A stretch of DNA of 64,000 nucleotides from Chitinophaga pinensis DSM 2588 (GTDB lineage Bacteria; Bacteroidota; Bacteroidia; Chitinophagales; Chitinophagaceae). The stretch spans positions 1,054,001 to 1,118,000 of the forward strand of contig NC_013132.1 of NCBI RefSeq assembly GCF_000024005.1, given 5' to 3'. This document shows, in pieces, positions 8,280 to 18,300 of the stretch; the first letter of the stretch is position 1, and every line of letters begins with the position of its first letter. A model generated the notes under the pieces. That model saw only the letters and a program-made list of their open reading frames with translations, was not told the origin of the DNA and searched no databases. A program made the translations under genes and the position numbers.

Positions 8280-8312
8280 AAAAAAAGCCGGTAGCCCTGA
8301 GAACTACCGGCT
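8280..8312 (-). terminator. Intrinsic terminator of the metH operon
   Basis: On the minus strand AGCCGGTAG and its complement (8286-8294 with 8304-8312) form a 9-bp stem, followed by seven T residues. It lies 12 bases after the stop codon of the large methionine synthase gene. Confidence 0.85.
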
Positions 8313-8323
8313 CTATCGAATCA

Positions 8324-11080
8324 TTACATGTCGTATTCAAGTACGGGTCGAAGCCATTTTTCGGCTTCTTCTATTGTCCATCCTTTACGTGCTGCGTAGT
8401 CTTCTACCTGGTCTTTTTCGATCTTACCAAGGCCGAAATACTTCGCTTCCGGATTTGCAAAATACCAGCCGCTTACGCTGGAAGCAGGATACATTGCGAG
8501 TGATTCAGTCAGAATGATACCGGTATTTTTGGTAGCATCCAGCATATCGAACATTTTGTATTTCTCTGTGTGTTCCGGACAGGCGGGGTAACCTGGTGCA
8601 GGACGGATACCGGCGTATTCCTCGCGGATCAGCTGATCATTGTCCAGTGTTTCCTCCTTGGCATAGCCCCAGAATTCTTTTCTCACGCGTTTATGCATGA
8701 GTTCTGCGAAGGCTTCCACCAGTCTGTCGGCAAGGGCTTTCAGCATAATGCTGCTATAGTCGTCCAGGTCTTCCTTGAACTTCTCCAGCCATTTCTCGAT
8801 ATCTCCGCCGGTGGTTACGGCAAAGGCGCCCATATAGTCCTGTATGCCTGATTCTGCCGGTGCAATGAAGTCAGCGAGAGAGAAGTTAGGTTGTCCCGGT
8901 GCTTTCTTCAGCTGCTGGCGGAGGCATTCCAGGTGAACGGTACCCTGACCCGGTTTAGGCGACAATACGGAGATCGTATCATCTGCGCTTCTGTTGGCCG
9001 GGAAGAGGCCGATCACTGCGTTGGCGGTCAGCCATTTTTCCTCTACGATGCGTTTCAGCATTGCTTTGGCGTCTTCATACAGCCGGGTGGCTTCTACGCC
9101 TACGATTTCATCACTCAGGATCTGCGGGAATTTGCCGTGCAGTTCCCATGAGATGAAGAATGGCTGCCAGTCGATATATTCAGCGATTTCAGCCAGATTG
9201 TAGTTATGGAACACCTGTACGCCCAGTTGTTTAGGTACTACCGGTTTGTAATTGCTCCAGTCTGTAATGGCTTTGTGCTGACGTGCTTCTGCGATAGGCA
9301 GGTATTGTTTTACCGGTTTTTTATTCCGGAAGTTTTCGTTCAGTTTCTGGTAATCCTTTTTAACGTCGTCCAGGAAGTTCTTTTTGAGCGCTTTGTTCAG
9401 CAGGCTGCTTGTCACCGTTACACTACGGGAAGCATCCAGTACGTGAATGACGCCGTGCTCGTATTCAGGAGCGATCTTTACAGCGGTGTGGGTACGGGAA
9501 GTGGTTGCTCCACCGATGATCAGCGGCACTTCAAAGTGCTGGCGTTTCATTTCCCTGGCCACGTTCACCATTTCATCCAGACTAGGAGTGATCAGGCCAC
9601 TGAGACCGATGATATCCACCTGTTCCTGGCGTGCCATCTGTAATATCTTCTCGGCAGGTACCATTACGCCCATGTCTATGATATCATAGCCATTACAGCC
9701 TAGTACCACGCCTACAATGTTTTTACCGATATCATGCACGTCACCTTTTACGGTAGCGAGCAGGATCTTTCCTGCGGATTTGACTACGCCGCCATTTTCA
9801 GCCACCATGCGCTGTTTTTCTTCCTCAATGTAAGGCGTGAGGACGGCTACTGATTTCTTCATTACGCGGGCGCTTTTCACTACCTGCGGAAGGAACATTT
9901 TACCACTGCCAAACAGGTCGCCGACGATGTTCATACCATCCATGAGCGGGCCTTCGATCACATCCAGCGGACGTGGATATTTCTGGCGGGCTTCCTCTGT
10001 ATCGGCGTCGATATAGTCGGTAATACCGTTTACCAGCGCGTGACTCAGTCTTTCTTCTACAGAGCCCTGGCGCCATGTTTCGTCTTTCTCGATTACTTTA
10101 CCTTTACTTTTCACGGTTTCGGCAAATGCGATCAGGCGTTCTGTGGCGTCTTCCCTGCGGTTCAGAATGGCGTCGTCACACAATTCGCGTAATTCAGGTT
10201 CAATCTCATCATAGATCTGGAGCATACCGGCATTCACGATACCCATATTCATCCCAGCCTTGATGGCATAGAACAGGAATACGGAGTGCATGGCTTCACG
10301 CACCACATCATTACCACGGAAAGAGAAGGAAATATTACTTACCCCACCGCTTACGCTGGTGAGCGGCATGAGTTCTTTAATACGACGGGTAGCGTTGATA
10401 AAGTCTACCGCGTAGTTGTTATGCTCTTCGATACCTGTTGCGATCGCAAAGATGTTCGGGTCGAAGATGATATCCTGCGGGTCGAAACCTACCTGTTCTG
10501 TAAGGATCTTGTAGGAGCGGTGGCAGAAGGCAACTTTCTTTTCTTCTGTATCGGCCTGACCATATTCGTCAAATGCCATCACCACTACAGCGGCACCAAA
10601 AGCCTTACAGATCTTTGCCTGTTCGATGAATTTGGCTTCCCCTTCTTTCAGGCTGATGGAGTTCACGATACATTTACCCTGCAGGCATTTGAGGCCGGCT
10701 TCGATGATGGAGAACTTACTGGAGTCGATCATCACCGGTATTTTGGAGATATCGGGCTCCGCTGCGAGCAGGTTCAGGAAGGTGGTCATGGCTTTTTCAC
10801 CATCCAGGAGGGCGTCATCCATGTTTACGTCGAGTACCTGTGCACCGTTTTCTACCTGCTGACGGGCTACGGAAAGGGCTTCTTCATAGAGTCCTTCCCT
10901 GATCAGGCGGGCAAATTTTTTGGACCCGGTTACGTTGGTACGTTCACCAATGTTGATGAAGTTTGTCTCCGGCCTTACCACCAGCGGTTCCAGACCGCTC
11001 AGGCGAAGGTAAGGATGAATGATCCGGCCTGCCGGCGCGGTTATTTCTATCGTATCTGTTGAAGTGATTGTATCGCTCAT
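8324..11080 (-). CDS. metH: Cobalamin-dependent methionine synthase, folate/B12/activation part
   Basis: The large half of methionine synthase (918 residues), carrying everything except the homocysteine domain. From the N-terminus: pterin-binding domain ([19 protein letters not shown], about 40-290); B12 cap and Rossmann domains with the cobalt-ligand motif [10 protein letters not shown] and [11 protein letters not shown] plus IIGGATTS (about 340-590); SAM-dependent reactivation domain with [19 protein letters not shown] near the C-terminus. It transfers the methyl group of methyltetrahydrofolate to the homocysteine bound on the partner protein. It follows the homocysteine-domain gene by 44 bases in one operon. 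The split is a known arrangement in Bacteroidota, not a frameshift: both genes have clean ends. Confidence 0.95.
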   Translation of the reverse strand: MSDTITSTDTIEITAPAGRIIHPYLRLSGLEPLVVRPETNFINIGERTNVTGSKKFARLIREGLYEEALSVARQQVENGAQVLDVNMDDALLDGEKAMTTFLNLLAAEPDISKIPVMIDSSKFSIIEAGLKCLQGKCIVNSISLKEGEAKFIEQAKICKAFGAAVVVMAFDEYGQADTEEKKVAFCHRSYKILTEQVGFDPQDIIFDPNIFAIATGIEEHNNYAVDFINATRRIKELMPLTSVSGGVSNISFSFRGNDVVREAMHSVFLFYAIKAGMNMGIVNAGMLQIYDEIEPELRELCDDAILNRREDATERLIAFAETVKSKGKVIEKDETWRQGSVEERLSHALVNGITDYIDADTEEARQKYPRPLDVIEGPLMDGMNIVGDLFGSGKMFLPQVVKSARVMKKSVAVLTPYIEEEKQRMVAENGGVVKSAGKILLATVKGDVHDIGKNIVGVVLGCNGYDIIDMGVMVPAEKILQMARQEQVDIIGLSGLITPSLDEMVNVAREMKRQHFEVPLIIGGATTSRTHTAVKIAPEYEHGVIHVLDASRSVTVTSSLLNKALKKNFLDDVKKDYQKLNENFRNKKPVKQYLPIAEARQHKAITDWSNYKPVVPKQLGVQVFHNYNLAEIAEYIDWQPFFISWELHGKFPQILSDEIVGVEATRLYEDAKAMLKRIVEEKWLTANAVIGLFPANRSADDTISVLSPKPGQGTVHLECLRQQLKKAPGQPNFSLADFIAPAESGIQDYMGAFAVTTGGDIEKWLEKFKEDLDDYSSIMLKALADRLVEAFAELMHKRVRKEFWGYAKEETLDNDQLIREEYAGIRPAPGYPACPEHTEKYKMFDMLDATKNTGIILTESLAMYPASSVSGWYFANPEAKYFGLGKIEKDQVEDYAARKGWTIEEAEKWLRPVLEYDM

Positions 11081-11124
11081 TTGAGTTACTGTAGTAAATT
11101 GTAGGAATACCCTGATAATGTGGT

Positions 11125-12144
11125 TTACGCTAATGTGTCTACCATTTCAGGCAGGCGTCTCGGACTCACTGTTTTTACGTGTTCTGCAATGTGACGGATG
11201 TGGTCCGGCGTAGTACCGCAGCAGCCACCCACGATGTTCACATATCCTTCTTTTGCAAAGTCTTCGATGATATGTGCGGTATGATCGGGGGTTTCGTCAT
11301 ATTCGCCAAATGCGTTTGGCAGACCAGCGTTCGGATAACAGCTGACGTTGCAGGCTGCGATCTGAGACAGTTCTGAGATGTAAGGACGCATCTGTTCACC
11401 ACCCAGTGCACAGTTAAGGCCTACAGAGAATGGTTTTACGTGCATTACAGAGATGTAGAAGGCTTCCAGTGTCTGCCCGCTGAGGGTTCTGCCGGATGCA
11501 TCTGTAATGGTACCGGAGATCATTACAGGTAACTCAGGTTGTGCAATATCGCTGAAGTATTTCTTGATAGCAAAGATGGCCGCCTTACTGTTCAGCGTAT
11601 CGAAAATGGTTTCGATCAGCAGAATATCTGCGCCGCCTTCGTGTAAACCTTTTACCTGCTCATAATAAGCATCTACTACTTCGTCAAAGCTAACAGAGCG
11701 GAAACCCGGATTGTTTACGTCAGGGGAGAGGGAGAGTGTCTTATTCAGGGGACCGATCGCACCTGCTACAAACCTTGGTTTGTCAGGGTTCTTTGCGGTG
11801 TATTCCTGTGCTGCCTTTTTAGCAATACGGGCAGCGGCAACGTTCATTTCGAAAGCCAGCGACTGCATATCGTAGTCAGCCATTGCAATGGTCGTACTGC
11901 TGAATGTATTGGTCTCGATAATATCGGCGCCGGCATCCAGGTACTCTTTATGTATTGCTTCGATGATCTGAGGCTGTGTAAGACAAAGCAGGTCGTTATT
12001 GCCTTTTACGTCGAGGTGATAGTCTTTAAAGCGTTCGCCTCTGTAGTCAGCTTCTTCCAGTTTATAGCGCTGGATCATAGTTCCCATCGCTCCGTCAATA
12101 ATCAGTATGCGCTCAGCCGCACATTGGGATAATGATTTCTTCAT
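11125..12144 (-). CDS. metH: Homocysteine S-methyltransferase domain of split methionine synthase
   Basis: A 339-residue protein equal to the first domain of MetH, which binds and activates homocysteine through zinc. [14 protein letters not shown] opens the TIM barrel. The zinc ligands sit in GLNCALGG (one Cys) and [12 protein letters not shown] (two Cys). [12 protein letters not shown] and [15 protein letters not shown] are further family stretches. It lies immediately upstream of the gene for the folate/B12/activation part and together they restore a full-length MetH. A good promoter lies 54-83 bases before the start codon, leaving a leader of only about 45 bases, so a riboswitch on this transcript is unlikely unless another start site exists. 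Confidence 0.95.
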   Translation of the reverse strand: MKKSLSQCAAERILIIDGAMGTMIQRYKLEEADYRGERFKDYHLDVKGNNDLLCLTQPQIIEAIHKEYLDAGADIIETNTFSSTTIAMADYDMQSLAFEMNVAAARIAKKAAQEYTAKNPDKPRFVAGAIGPLNKTLSLSPDVNNPGFRSVSFDEVVDAYYEQVKGLHEGGADILLIETIFDTLNSKAAIFAIKKYFSDIAQPELPVMISGTITDASGRTLSGQTLEAFYISVMHVKPFSVGLNCALGGEQMRPYISELSQIAACNVSCYPNAGLPNAFGEYDETPDHTAHIIEDFAKEGYVNIVGGCCGTTPDHIRHIAEHVKTVSPRRLPEMVDTLA

Positions 12145-12197
12145 TGTAATACGTTTATTAGTTACTGTTTAATAATGCCCACAGGTCGAACAATAAA

Positions 12198-12227
12198 CAA
12201 ATCTACCTGCGGAAACTAATAAACAAA
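12198..12227 (-). promoter_or_regulatory. Promoter of the metH operon
   Basis: Minus-strand TTTG (12224-12227) and TAGATTTG (12198-12205) are separated by 18 bases and form a convincing Bacteroidota promoter. Between it and the divergent promoter at 12421 lie about 190 bases. These include a perfect 7-bp dyad (12242-12248 with 12252-12258) and several GC-rich complementary stretches without a recognisable gene. Confidence 0.6.
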
Positions 12228-12420
12228 TGTACTTAATAATTGCCTTATAAAATAAGGCTTGGCGGGGATGACAGCCGTCTGACGAAGGGTTAAAGCGCAG
12301 TTTTGGCTGCTTTTCGTGCGGGCTGCTGACAGTGTCTAAATGATTAAAAAGTGACTTAGGGCCATGGGTGGGGGTTCTATGGTTATTATGAATATCTATT
12401 TCACACAAAAGATAGAAAAA

Positions 12421-12452
12421 TTTGTTTTGATTTACAAAGTCTACTATATTTG
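12421..12452 (+). promoter_or_regulatory. Divergent promoter of the Cys-leader unit
   Basis: TTTG (12421-12424), 20 bases, then TATATTTG (12445-12452): a near-ideal Bacteroidota promoter firing away from metH. Transcription would start around 12458, about 25 bases before the first candidate start codon. Confidence 0.65.
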
Positions 12453-12480
12453 TAGGGTAATAGGGAGCCACGCTTCTATA

Positions 12481-12588
12481 ATGACAATTACGATGCAAAA
12501 AGAGGTTCAACAATCGTTAGGGCACGTTACCACCCTGAACATGCTTCATCAAAACAACAGTTGTTATAACCAGCACTGTTGTTGCTAA
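12481..12588 (+). CDS. Short leader-like peptide ending in Cys-Cys-Cys
   Basis: A 35-codon open frame starting with ATG at 12481 (or 12493) and ending ...NNSCYNQHCCC followed by TAA. Four of the last ten residues are Cys, three of them the final codons. The Cys codons are inside a 9-bp hairpin (12553-12561 with 12575-12583), and a shorter competing hairpin (AACAAC/GTTGTT, 12553-12565) overlaps its left arm. The frame directly follows a strong promoter and is divergent from metH. These features fit a leader peptide that senses Cys-tRNA charging. No terminator hairpin follows immediately, so a translational-coupling or antiterminator mechanism would be needed. Coding status is unproven. Confidence 0.4.
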   Translation: MTITMQKEVQQSLGHVTTLNMLHQNNSCYNQHCCC

Positions 12589-12604
12589 CCGGCACATTAC
12601 CACC
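12521..12604 (+). repeat. Direct repeat flanking the Cys-codon hairpin
   Basis: GGCACGTTACCACC (12521-12534) and GGCACATTACCACC (12591-12604) differ at one base and are exactly 70 bases apart; weaker similarity extends 6 bases further. One copy is inside the leader frame, the other directly follows its stop codon. Confidence 0.6.
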
Positions 12605-12647
12605 ATTGACCGTTTAGTTTTTTAACCTGCATTAAATCATTATTGAT

Positions 12648-12857
12648 ATGAGTATTGCTGAGCATGTACACAGCTTGCAGCAACACCTGGCGCAGTATGG
12701 GCTGTTTCCGGTGCCTGCGGATGCCGACCGTGGAGAAGCGGAGGTATTTAAAATCTGCTTTCTGAATAAGTATGAAATGCAACGGTGGCAGGAGTTGCGG
12801 GAGAGTGAGAAAACTGCCGGTGAGGTGGACGAGCTTCATTCCATAACAAAGAAATAA
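12648..12857 (+). CDS. Small hypothetical protein downstream of the Cys leader
   Basis: A 69-residue frame starting MSIAEHVHSLQQHLAQYGLF and ending in a charged tail rich in Glu and Lys. It looks like a small soluble helical protein. I recognise no family. The ATG follows the stop of the leader frame by 59 bases, and the unit ends at the hairpin at 12991-13012. A contrary open frame on the minus strand (12597-12953) shows no better protein character. Moderate doubt remains that this is coding at all. Confidence 0.35.
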   Translation: MSIAEHVHSLQQHLAQYGLFPVPADADRGEAEVFKICFLNKYEMQRWQELRESEKTAGEVDELHSITKK

Positions 12858-12859
12858 CG

Positions 12860-12931
12860 TGGGCACATGTCCGTCGGTATATAAGTCAGACCTGATACAG
12901 TCTGGAGGTTTATCTGTAGCAGGTTTGCCCA
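12860..12931 (+). other. Possible structured RNA element
   Basis: TGGGCA (12860-12865) and TGCCCA (12926-12931) could close a 72-base domain. Inside, CAGAC/GTCTG (12887-12891 with 12900-12904) forms one hairpin. CCTG-ACAG (12891-12900) pairing with CTGT-CAGG (about 12914-12923) forms an alternative one that excludes the first. It lies between the 69-residue frame and the terminator of the unit. The pairing is visible by eye only; no energy calculation or covariation supports it. Confidence 0.25.
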
Positions 12932-12990
12932 TAAATAAGAAACCAACCATCAACCTTTTTTCATAACGTGGAATTACAGGTTAAACACAC

Positions 12991-13020
12991 ACGAGTGTTG
13001 TTCAGCACTCGTATCTTTTT
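12991..13020 (+). terminator. Intrinsic terminator of the Cys-leader unit
   Basis: ACGAGTG (12991-12997) pairs with CACTCGT (13006-13012), followed by ATCTTTTT. It ends plus-strand transcription from the promoter at 12421. Confidence 0.75.
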
Positions 13021-13022
13021 AA

Positions 13023-13071
13023 GCAAAACGCTTAACACGGAATGGTTGCCATTCTATGTTAAGCGTTTTGC
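13023..13071. terminator. Strong two-way hairpin between the Cys-leader unit and recR
   Basis: Perfect 15-bp stem (13023-13037 with 13057-13071) with a second 6-bp hairpin nested in its loop (13040-13045 with 13049-13054). It sits between converging units and probably terminates recR. The stem core AAACGCTTAAC is shared with the hairpin at 21459-21508. Confidence 0.75.
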
Positions 13072-13112
13072 TTTATTGTAAATAATTGCTTTAACAGTGT
13101 TATCTGTCCGTA

Positions 13113-13730
13113 TTATTTCTGCACATAACTTTCCAGCGGAAGCCTGTTGGAAATGGATCTTGCCAGGGTCATTTCATCCGCGTATTCAAGTTCGCCGCCA
13201 AAAGCAATACCACGGGCGATCGTAGTGATTTTACAAGGGAATTCCTTTAGCTTTTTAGACAGATAGTAGATAGTCGTATCGCCTTCAATGGTAGGGCTGA
13301 GCGCCATGATGATTTCATCAATCCCCTGTTGCTGTACCCTGTCTACCAGTGAATAGATATTCAGTTGCTCCGGACCGATACCATCGATAGGAGAGATGAT
13401 GCCGCCGAGTACATGGTATACGCCATTGAACTGTTGTGTATTTTCTATGGCCATTACGTCACGGATGTTTTCTACGACGCAGACCAGTGCTTTGTTGCGG
13501 GATGGACTGCTGCATATACTACATACTTCCTGGTCGGAAACGTTGTGGCATACTTTACAGAATTTGATCTGTTCCCGCATACGGGTGACTACTTCACCAA
13601 ACAGTTTTACCTGCGCAGGATCCTGTTTGAGCAGGTGTAGAACCAGGCGTAAGGCGGTTTTCTTGCCAATGCCCGGTAGCCGCGCAAACTCATTAACTGC
13701 ATTTTCTATCAGTGCGGAGGAAAATATCAT
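13113..13730 (-). CDS. recR: Recombination mediator protein RecR
   Basis: Member of the RecFOR system that loads RecA on gapped DNA. The 205 residues match the family. There is an N-terminal helix-hairpin-helix ([20 protein letters not shown]), a four-Cys zinc finger ([16 protein letters not shown]) and a Toprim domain ([34 protein letters not shown]) with the ending [11 protein letters not shown]. It is probably in one transcription direction with the lipoprotein gene upstream (72-base gap containing a dyad at 13762-13798). Confidence 0.97.
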   Translation of the reverse strand: MIFSSALIENAVNEFARLPGIGKKTALRLVLHLLKQDPAQVKLFGEVVTRMREQIKFCKVCHNVSDQEVCSICSSPSRNKALVCVVENIRDVMAIENTQQFNGVYHVLGGIISPIDGIGPEQLNIYSLVDRVQQQGIDEIIMALSPTIEGDTTIYYLSKKLKEFPCKITTIARGIAFGGELEYADEMTLARSISNRLPLESYVQK

Positions 13731-13802
13731 ACTGTAAAATTAACTCAATTACGATTGATGTATTACGATTTGTCTGTTCCGGCAAGCCGGTTCGTAATTG
13801 CG

Positions 13803-15281
13803 CTAAAAACTGACCGGTACTTTTACTGCCCAGTTGGCCTTTATATTCTCTTTTTTGGGGAAGCTGACCACTCTTTCCGGCTGTTTCTTCGGCGTACCGT
13901 AGTAGACGCCGCGATCCCATTTGCCATTATTGTTTTCGTCCATCAGTATCCATACTTCATATTCCCCTGGGGTAATACGTTTCTGGATCCAGGAGCCACG
14001 TACTATTTTACCTGAATATTTTACTTCTTTATTGACAATGAGCTGTGCTACATAATGCATGGTATCGCTGATCGCTGCTTTGGAACTGTCGCTCAAGGTG
14101 AGGGATACCATCACCTTGCCGTAGTCAGATTCTTTCTTTGCATTGAAGGTGATCGTGTCTGATTTATTAGGTTGTAATCCCGTAGAGTCAGCAACGGATT
14201 CTTTCGGAATGATCAGTTCATATGGTTTACCCTCTTTCCAATCAAAGTTGACATACAGTTTGGTACGGGTAGAATCAAGGGTAGTGGTGAATTCCACGGG
14301 TGTATACAGCGTATCCTGTGTCAGGCTGATAGCCATGCTGTCAAACTTTGTGATCGGATAGCTAAAGCTGATCAGTAATGGTTTGCCCAGCTCCTGTTTG
14401 TTGTCGGTCAGATCGGGCGAGATATTCAGGATACGTTTTTTCTTCTTCTCCTTGTCTTTGTCCTTTTCCTTCTTCTCCGGCTCTGGTTCCGGCTGGTCTT
14501 CAGCAGGTACGTCTTCCGGTTTTTTCAGGGTGCTGTCCAGCTCTGTGAATAGCAACATTGTAATATCGTTCAGGTTCTGTTGACCCAGGTGCAGCAGGCT
14601 ATCGTTGAAGGCGATCATCTCCTTTGGCTGATTGTACTGCAGGTCTCTGTCTTCTTCTTTGAGTGCAAACAGTTTATAATCGCCCGGCGCCATATTCCTA
14701 AACCAGAAAGCACCATTGCCTTTGGAACGGGCAAAGTAGACTGGTTTTTCTTTGGATACTACGGAGTCAATGTTGCTACGGTAAATCATCACCGACACGT
14801 TACTATCGGGTTTACCTGTTTCTGCATCTATGATAAAACCTCTTACCTGGAGAGAGTCCAGGTAGTCGCCGGTGGAAACAACGTACTGAAAGTCCTGGAT
14901 AGGGTTGTTTTCGTTATTATCCCGGATTGCGTCAGCGAAGTTGAATGTATAAGTGGTATTAGGCGCGAGGGTATCTTTGATCTCCATGGTCACTGTTCTC
15001 AGCTTGAAAGTAACCGAAGGGATACGTTTCAGGGTAGGAGATACGATCAGTTTCTCAAACACATTGTCTACCTGCACATATTCGTTGAAGGTAAAAGAGA
15101 CCTTTTTCGCCTTGAAATGAAGGGTAGAGTCCGGAGGATTAATGCCCATCAGCCTGGGCGCCAGGGTATCTTTCGGGCCACCGCTCGGGGGAACGATGTT
15201 AGCGCAACCCGGTAAAAGATAAATACAGGCGCTTAGTATGATCAGCCAGTTGGCCCAGCTACGGAAAATATGATTCATCAT
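13803..15281 (-). CDS. Ig-like domain lipoprotein (Big_5 type)
   Basis: A 492-residue predicted lipoprotein: signal peptide with the lipobox LLPGC (Cys about 26). It is followed by the pattern CANIVPPSGGPKDTLAPR...FTFNEYVQVDN, the start of a bacterial Ig-like (SbsA/Big_5) domain seen in many uncharacterised Bacteroidota lipoproteins. A middle prealbumin-like stretch (VRGFIIDAETGKPDSNVSVMIY) suggests a second beta-sandwich, followed by a Glu/Lys-rich linker (about 268-285) and further Ig-like strands. The C-terminus (WILMDENNNGKWDRGVYYG) resembles a calcium-binding loop. Likely an envelope protein exposed at the outer membrane; no enzymatic motif is visible. The gap between it and the upstream helicase gene (15282-15382) shows no strong promoter. 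Confidence 0.75.
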   Translation of the reverse strand: MMNHIFRSWANWLIILSACIYLLPGCANIVPPSGGPKDTLAPRLMGINPPDSTLHFKAKKVSFTFNEYVQVDNVFEKLIVSPTLKRIPSVTFKLRTVTMEIKDTLAPNTTYTFNFADAIRDNNENNPIQDFQYVVSTGDYLDSLQVRGFIIDAETGKPDSNVSVMIYRSNIDSVVSKEKPVYFARSKGNGAFWFRNMAPGDYKLFALKEEDRDLQYNQPKEMIAFNDSLLHLGQQNLNDITMLLFTELDSTLKKPEDVPAEDQPEPEPEKKEKDKDKEKKKKRILNISPDLTDNKQELGKPLLISFSYPITKFDSMAISLTQDTLYTPVEFTTTLDSTRTKLYVNFDWKEGKPYELIIPKESVADSTGLQPNKSDTITFNAKKESDYGKVMVSLTLSDSSKAAISDTMHYVAQLIVNKEVKYSGKIVRGSWIQKRITPGEYEVWILMDENNNGKWDRGVYYGTPKKQPERVVSFPKKENIKANWAVKVPVSF

Positions 15282-15382
15282 TTAATGTGTTATTCCAAAA
15301 ACCGGTTCCAAAGATCAAACTCCAATCAGTAATATCCAAATCTGCCGGGAGGCGGTGACCGCCGGGTAATGGTAAGTTTTTG

Positions 15383-18300
15383 TTAAAGATCGGTGAATGG
15401 CTGCTGCCGGAGGAGTTGACCGGGCCGATAGCCGTCTTCTGATTCGTCTTCGTCTCTGAGGTCGTGCAGGGCTACGTGCAACTTATTGTCCTTTACGAAA
15501 TTGCACCAGACGCAGTCTTTTTTGCCACAGCCGGTATAAAACTCCTTATTCTGGATTTTTGTCCAGGCAGATACGATCTGACCTGTCACCAGCCGTACGT
15601 CTTCCGGGGTGATTACCACCTTTTCCCGGTGATAGTGCTGCTGCTTATTCGGTTCAATAAAGTCAAACTCCGTACTGACCACCTGCCAGTTCTTCTGGCG
15701 GTAATTGTCCAGCAGGATTTTGTAAAACACGGCCTGGCGCCAGTAATCGCCGCCATGGGGGTGTTGCTGATCAGGACGGACGAATTTCTGGTATTCTTTG
15801 ATGGTTTTTTCATAGTCGCCGGTCTTGTAGTCGACTACATTGACCAGGTTACCGTCAAATTCCAGTTTATCAATCTTGCCTTTCAAGGGCACGCCATTGA
15901 CCACTACACTACGAATATTCCTTTCTACGCTGACCACTTTATTCCAGTGTGGCAGCCAGGTATCGTAATAGTGATCGAGGATATCGCGTCCATATTCCAG
16001 GCGTCTTTCAAATGACTCGCGGGTAAAGCTTTCGCGGTTGCGCAGCATACTCCAGGTAAAGTCCCGGATGAATTCTTCTTTGGAAGGGAATTCATAGCGG
16101 CCGCTTTCCTGCATTTTCAGGAAGAGCTTTTCCAGCGCATAGTGTACCGCAGAGCCGAATTCTGTGTTTTCGGAACGACCGGAAGGTACGCGGACCAGGT
16201 TTTTATAGTAGAAGCCCAGTGGGCAATCGAGATAATTGTTGAGGGCTGTCACGTTCATGACGAAGTTTGCCAGCAGGTTATCTATCAGCGGCTGGTCCGT
16301 TTTGGCGATTTCAGGAGCCAGTTCCGGTGTATAATCCAGTGCTGCAAACCTGAACTGTACTTCTTCGGGGATGATCACTTTCTCTACCGGAAGCTGATGC
16401 TGGTCCAGTATTTCTGTGACAAAGAGACTGGGTTCCAGTGGTTTGCCATCCGTTCTGTATTCCGGATAGCTGATATACAGGTGTTTTTCGGCACGGGTGA
16501 TGGCGACGTAAAACAGCCGGCGTAGTTCCTGTTCGTCGGTACTGGTGAGGGTTGTGGTAAAGAGGGTATCCGGGAATGAGAAACCGCTGCCGTTCTTTAC
16601 TTTCTCTTCCCAGAGGTATGCATTGGCGCCGGCAATGAACACATATTCAAATTCCAGTCCCTTTGCCCCGTGGGCCGTCAGCAGATTAATGCCGGTTTCA
16701 TTTCCCGATACCTGTACCAGCGGAATGGTGATACCGTTATGCCGCATCAGGTCGACCATGTCCATGAATGGCGCGATGGTCAGATCGGGGTTGCGATGTG
16801 TTTCTTCTTTGACGAAGTCGAAAAGTGCCTGGAGGACTTTCATCAGCCAGGGCTTCTCAGGCGATTGCATGGCATAAGACAATACGCCGCATTCATTGAT
16901 GACGGCGGCAAAGAGCTGTTGCAGGGTCAGATTATGGGCATCCCGTATCAGTTTTTCCATCATTGCGGAGAAGTCGACAAGCGCCTGTTCCGGTGCAGCG
17001 GTGAAAAGCGTCAGATTGCGTGTATGCGCCCATTCCTGTAAATACTGCCGGATAGAGGACTTTTCCCGGTAGCCTTTCTCGGCCGCCCGGATGCTGATCT
17101 TGGCTACTTCTATTGCCGGAATATTGTAAAAATCGTAGTGCAGAATGGAAAACAGCAGGTCATCGCCACTGTAGGGCGTATCTACTTCACAGGCAAGGTA
17201 GCGCAGGATGGACAATACTTTCCGGGCGAAAGGCACCTCAAAAAGATTGATGCTGCGTTTGGAGTAGAAAGGCAGTTGTTGCTGACGACAGTAACGGGCC
17301 AGTTCTTCCCCATATTTATTTTCCCTGTAGATCACGGCTATTCTGCCTGGCGCTATCCCTTTTTCAAGCAGACGTGCTATTTGTTGTGTGATGTCAGTCA
17401 TTTCATCACGGGACGTATTATAACGCCTGATGACGGGAACCGGTGACTGTGCAGCCGGTATGGCCGCGATCAGTTGTTTGTCCAGTTCCGGGAGTTGGTT
17501 GACCAACCGGGAATTGCCATTATTAGCGATCAGCGACATAGCCACATCAAGGATGGGTTGTACTGAGCGGTAGTTGTGGGTCAGGACTATTGTGTGAAGA
17601 TTGTCCGCAAAGGTCTCTGCGAACAGGGCCATATTCTCAATACTGGCGCCCTGAAAGCGGTAGATGGACTGGTCATCATCACCTACGACAAAGATGTTGG
17701 GGCTTTCCTGGTCTTCTGTAAGCAGTTGCACCAGGCGGTTTTGCGTACCGCTGGTATCCTGGTATTCGTCTACCAGGATGTATTGGTATTTTTCCCGGTA
17801 GTCAGCTAAGAGATCAGGGTATTCTTCAAAGGCGCCGATCACCCAGTTGATCATGTCGTCAAAGTCATAGCGACCGGCGGTATGCATGAATGCCGTATAT
17901 ACAGGGAACTGTTCAACAGCTGCCTGTAAGCGGATCATTTTTTCTTTCTCGCGGGCGATCCTGTCTGTACGGACATCCCCCCGCACGTAAGTCCCGGCAG
18001 CTTTTTTTGCGATGAAGTCTTCCCGGGAGGGCAGGCTTTCGATGTAAGCAGTGATAGCTTCATTGATATAATCGACCGTCCAGCCTTCTTTTTTCATGGT
18101 AGAAAAGAGCTGGGCCAGGTTTTTCATTTCAAAGTACACATCGCCTCTATAGCGTTTGAGCGGATTGTCTTTGGTAAAGCCGTCAATGAGTTTTTTGAGC
18201 AGCTGGATCTTTTCCAGTTCGGAGACAGGATCCAGGCTATGTTTGTCAAACAGGGAGAGATTGTCCTGTATGACTTCATTACAGAAGGAATGAAAGGTAT

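Noticed and set aside
10286..11062. Long open frame (258 codons) on the strand opposite metH
   Set aside because: It is fully inside and antisense to the pterin-binding part of methionine synthase, whose motifs are unmistakable; its own product has no domain-like pattern.
8324..12144. Frameshift or pseudogene explanation for the two metH genes
   Set aside because: Both genes have complete domain boundaries, proper starts and a 44-base spacer; a split MetH is a known arrangement in this phylum.
12145..12480. SAM or cobalamin riboswitch upstream of metH
   Set aside because: I looked for the conserved cores and found none. The metH promoter at 12198-12227 would leave a leader of about 45 bases, too short for either class.
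12597..12953. 118-codon minus-strand frame across the Cys-leader unit
   Set aside because: Starts near the terminator region, runs against the strong promoter at 12421 and has no protein-like features; the plus-strand reading fits the regulatory context better.
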